From Escarpia spicata (lineage: Eukaryota; Annelida; Polychaeta; Sabellida; Siboglinidae): a stretch of DNA of 64,000 bases. Where the stretch lies: NCBI GenBank assembly GCA_963995525.1, contig OZ023206.1:62680994-62744993 (forward strand). Direction: 5' to 3'. Within the stretch, counting starts at the first letter, position 1; every line of letters starts with the position of its first letter. Shown in pieces: positions 60,701 to 64,000 of the stretch. The notes under the pieces are model-generated. The model saw nothing but the letters and a program-made list of their open reading frames with translations. It did not search any database and had not been told where the DNA came from. A program made the position numbers and the translations under genes.

Positions 60701-63700
60701 ATATGACATGCAATGTGACATGCGTGCTGTAATATTGTGTTACTATTACGTCACACGATGTATATGACATGCAATGTGACATGCGTGCTGTACTATTGTG
60801 TTACTATTACGTCACACGATGTATATGACATGCAATGTGACATGCTTGCTGTACTTTTGTGTTACTATTACGTCACACGATGTATATGACATGCAATGTG
60901 ACATGCGTGCTGTACTATTGTGTTACTATTACGTCACACGATGTATATGACATGCAATGTGACATGCGTGCTGTAATATTGTGTTACTATTACGTCACAC
61001 GATGTATATGACATGCAATGTGACATGCTTGCTGTACTTTTGTGTTACTATTACGTCACACGATGTACATGACATGCAATGTGACTTGCGTGCTCTACTA
61101 TTGTGTTACTATTGCGTCACACGATGTATATGACATGCAATGTGACATGCGTGCTGTACTGTTGTGTTACTATTGCGTCACACGATGTACATTACATGCA
61201 ATGTGACATGCGTGCTGTGCTATTGTGTTACTATTGCGTCACACGATATACATGGCATGCAATGTGACATGCTTGCTGTACTATTGTGTTACTATTGCGT
61301 CACACGATGTACATGGCATGCAATGTGACATGCTTGCTGTACTATTGTGTTACTATTACGTCACACGATGTATATGACATGCAATGTGACATGCTTGCTG
61401 TACTATTGTGTTACTATTGCGTCACACGATGTACATGACATGCAATGTGACTTGCGTGCTCTACTATTGTGTTACTATTGCGTCACACGATGTATATGAC
61501 ATGCAATGTGACATGCGTGCTGTACTGTTGTGTTACTATTGTGTCACACGATGTACATGACATGCAATGTGACATGCGTGCTGTACTATTGTGTTACTAT
61601 TGCGTCACACGATGTATATGACATGCAATGTGTCATGGGTGCTCTACAATTGTGTTACTATTGCGTCACACGATGTATATGACATGCAATGTGACATGCT
61701 TGCTGTACTATTGTTTCTATTGCGTCACACGATGTACATGACATGCAATGTGACATGCGTGCTGTACTATTGTGTTACTATTGCGTCACACGATGTATAT
61801 GACATGCAATGTGACATGTTTGCTGTACTATTGTGTTACTATTGCGTCACACGATGTATATGACATGCAATGTGACATGCGTGCTGTACTATTGTGTTAC
61901 TATTGCATCACACGATGTACATGACATGCAATGTGACATGCGTGCTGTACTATTGTGTTACTATTGCGTCACACGATGTATATGACATGCAATGTGACAT
62001 GCGTGCTCTACTATTGTGTTACTATTGCGTCACACGATGTATATGACATGCAATGTGACATGATTGCTGTACTATTGTGTTTCTATTGCGTCACACGATG
62101 TACATGACATGCAATGTGACATGCGTGCTGTATTATTGTGTTACTATTGCGTCACACGATGTATATGACATGCAATGTGACATGCTTGCTGTACTATTGT
62201 GTTACTATTGCGTCACACGATGTATATGACATGCAATGTGACATGCGTGCTGTATTATTGTGTTACTATTACGTCACACGATGTATATGACATGCAATGT
62301 GACATGCGTGCTGTACTATTGTGTTACTATTACGTCACACGATGTATATGACATGCAATGTGACATGTGTGCTGTACTATTGTGTTACTATTGCGTCACA
62401 CAATGTATATGACATGCAATGTGACATGCGTGATGTACTATTGTGTTACCATTACGTCACACGATGTATATGACAGGCAATGTGACATGCGTGCTGTCCT
62501 ATTGTGTTACCATTACGTCACACGATGTATATGACATGCAATGTAACATGCGTGCTGTACTATTGTGTTACTATTGCGTCACACGATGTACATTACATGC
62601 AATGTGACATGCGTGCTGTACTATTGTGTTACTATTGCGTCACACAATGTATATGACATGCAATGTGACATGCGTGCTGTACTATTGTGTTACTATTGCG
62701 TCACACGTTGTATATGACATGCAATGTGACATGCGTGCTGTACTCTTGTGTTACCATTACGTCACACGATGTATATGACATGCAATGTGACATGCGTGCT
62801 GTAATATTGTGTTACTATTACGTCACACGATGTATATGACATGCAATGTGACATGCGTGCTGTACTATTGTGTTACTATTACGTCACACGATGTATATGA
62901 CATGCAATGTGACATGCTTGCTGTACTTTTGTGTTACTATTACGTCACACGATGTATATGACATGCAATGTGACATGCGTGCTGTACTATTGTGTTACTA
63001 TTACGTCACACGATGTATATGACATGCAATGTGACATGCGTGCTGTTCTATTGTGTTATTATTACGTCACACGATGTATATGACATGCAATGTGACATGC
63101 TTGCTGTACTATTGTGTTACTATTGCGTCACACGATGTACATGATATGCAATGTGACATGCTTGCTGTACTATTGTGTTACTATTACGTCACACGATGTA
63201 TATGACATGCAATGTGACATGCGTGCTGAACTATTGTGTTACTATTACGTCACACGATGTATATGACATGCAATGTGACATACGTGCTGTACTATTGTGT
63301 TACTATTACGTCACACGATGTATATGACATGCAATGTGACATGCGTGCTGTTATATTGTGTTACTATTACGTCACACGATGTATATGACATGCAATGTGA
63401 CATGCTTGCTGTACTATTGTGTTACTATTGCGTCACACGATGTACATGACATGCAATGTGACATGCTTGCTGTACTATTGTGTTACTATTACGTCACACG
63501 ATGTATATGACATGCAATGTGACATGCGTGCTGAACTATTGTGTTACTATTGCGTCACACGATGTACATGACATGCAATGTGACATGCGTGCTGTACTAT
63601 TGTGTTACTATTGCGTCACACGATGTATATGACATGCAATGTGACATGCTTGCTGTACTATTGTGTTACTATTGCGTCACACGATGTATATGACATGCAA

Positions 63701-64000
63701 TGTGACATGCGTGCTGTACTATTGTGTTACTATTACGTCACACGATGTATATGACATGCAATGTGACATGCGTGCTGTTATATTGTGTTACTATTACGTC
63801 ACACGATGTATATGACATGCAATGTGACATGCTTGCTGTACTATTGTGTTACTATTGCGTCACACGATGTACATGACATGCAATGTGACATGCTTGCTGT
63901 ACTATTGTGTTACTATTACGTCACACGATGTATATGACATGCAATGTGACATGCGTGCTGAACTATTGTGTTACTATTGCGTCACACGATGTACATGACA
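39742..64000 (+). repeat. 61-bp satellite array, about 398 monomers, running off the right edge
   Basis: The monomer includes GCTGTACTATTGTGTTACTA, TT(G/A)CGTCACACGATGTA and (T/C)ATGACATGCAATGTGACATG. Period 61 bp is shown by the one-base drift per 60-base line. Most monomers differ by one to three bases. The first monomer (GCATCGCACGGTG) is the most divergent, as expected at an array edge. Segments are duplicated as blocks: the same 273-bp variant tract, including a 2-bp deletion monomer, starts at 45,859, 48,480, 54,456 and 61,591. The 90-codon frames there are by-products. No other sequence interrupts the array. Confidence 0.97.

Noticed and set aside
39742..64000. Possible CRISPR-like array of repeats and spacers
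   Set aside because: There is no unique spacer; the whole 61-bp unit repeats with point variants. This is a eukaryotic satellite.

Overview
This is animal nuclear DNA. It has spliced gene fragments with GT/AG junctions, CR1/L2-like LINEs, hAT and MULE transposase pseudogenes, long microsatellites and a tandem satellite array of more than 24 kb. The fibrinogen-domain/EGF membrane protein and the transposon mix suit a marine invertebrate. I cannot say from the sequence alone whether it is a lophotrochozoan, such as a mollusc, or another group. No rRNA, tRNA or CRISPR was seen, and there are no bacterial-type operons.

Layout. 1-3.9 kb: AT-rich and geneless, with one old tandem duplication. 3.9-6.6 kb: a decayed minus-strand LINE with two large internal deletions. 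7.2-8.6 kb: the only intact single-exon gene, a secreted/transmembrane protein with fibrinogen-like, EGF, stalk, membrane and tail regions. 9.5-11.8 kb: long GT and GA microsatellites. 11-20.4 kb: a transposon graveyard holding two copies of a repeat family, a hAT transposase pseudogene, a fairly complete CR1-like LINE (ORF1 esterase plus ORF2 endonuclease/reverse transcriptase) and a second LINE fragment. 21.3-21.9 kb: a 33-bp minisatellite and a perfect hairpin with a TTCG loop.

22.3-29.0 kb is the most unusual region. It is a near-perfect palindrome (arms about 2.9 and 2.6 kb) centred on oppositely oriented 57-bp minisatellites. Each arm carries the same compact divergent cassette: a small two-exon gene with acidic repeats (gene A) and, firing the other way from a shared promoter with NRF1-like palindromes, a cluster of four short coding blocks each preceded by a 3' splice-site-like TGTAG (gene B). 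Only the right arm carries the 3' part of gene A. Beyond it lie a polyadenylation signal, a GC-rich direct repeat with two identical CTCF-like sites, and a duplicated TATA-like element. I recognise neither gene family. The compactness is virus-like or mobile-element-like, but this is inference.

29.1-30.7 kb: a MULE-type transposase pseudogene on the minus strand. 32.5 kb: a short hAT-like MITE. 32.9-37.7 kb: a second large inverted repeat, whose arms are 26-bp minisatellites plus TCAC/GTGA tetranucleotides, enclosing 24-bp, 46-bp and about 70-bp tandem repeats and a perfect 1.5-kb (GTGA)n run. 38.3-39.7 kb: two clean coiled-coil exons of a minus-strand host gene and a probable ETS-type promoter. 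39.74 kb to the right edge: a 61-bp satellite (about 398 monomers here) with segmental higher-order duplications.

The genes do not form one pathway. The two host-like genes (fibrinogen/EGF protein and coiled-coil exons) are unrelated and separated by repeats. Inside the palindrome, genes A and B are probably co-regulated because they share one promoter.
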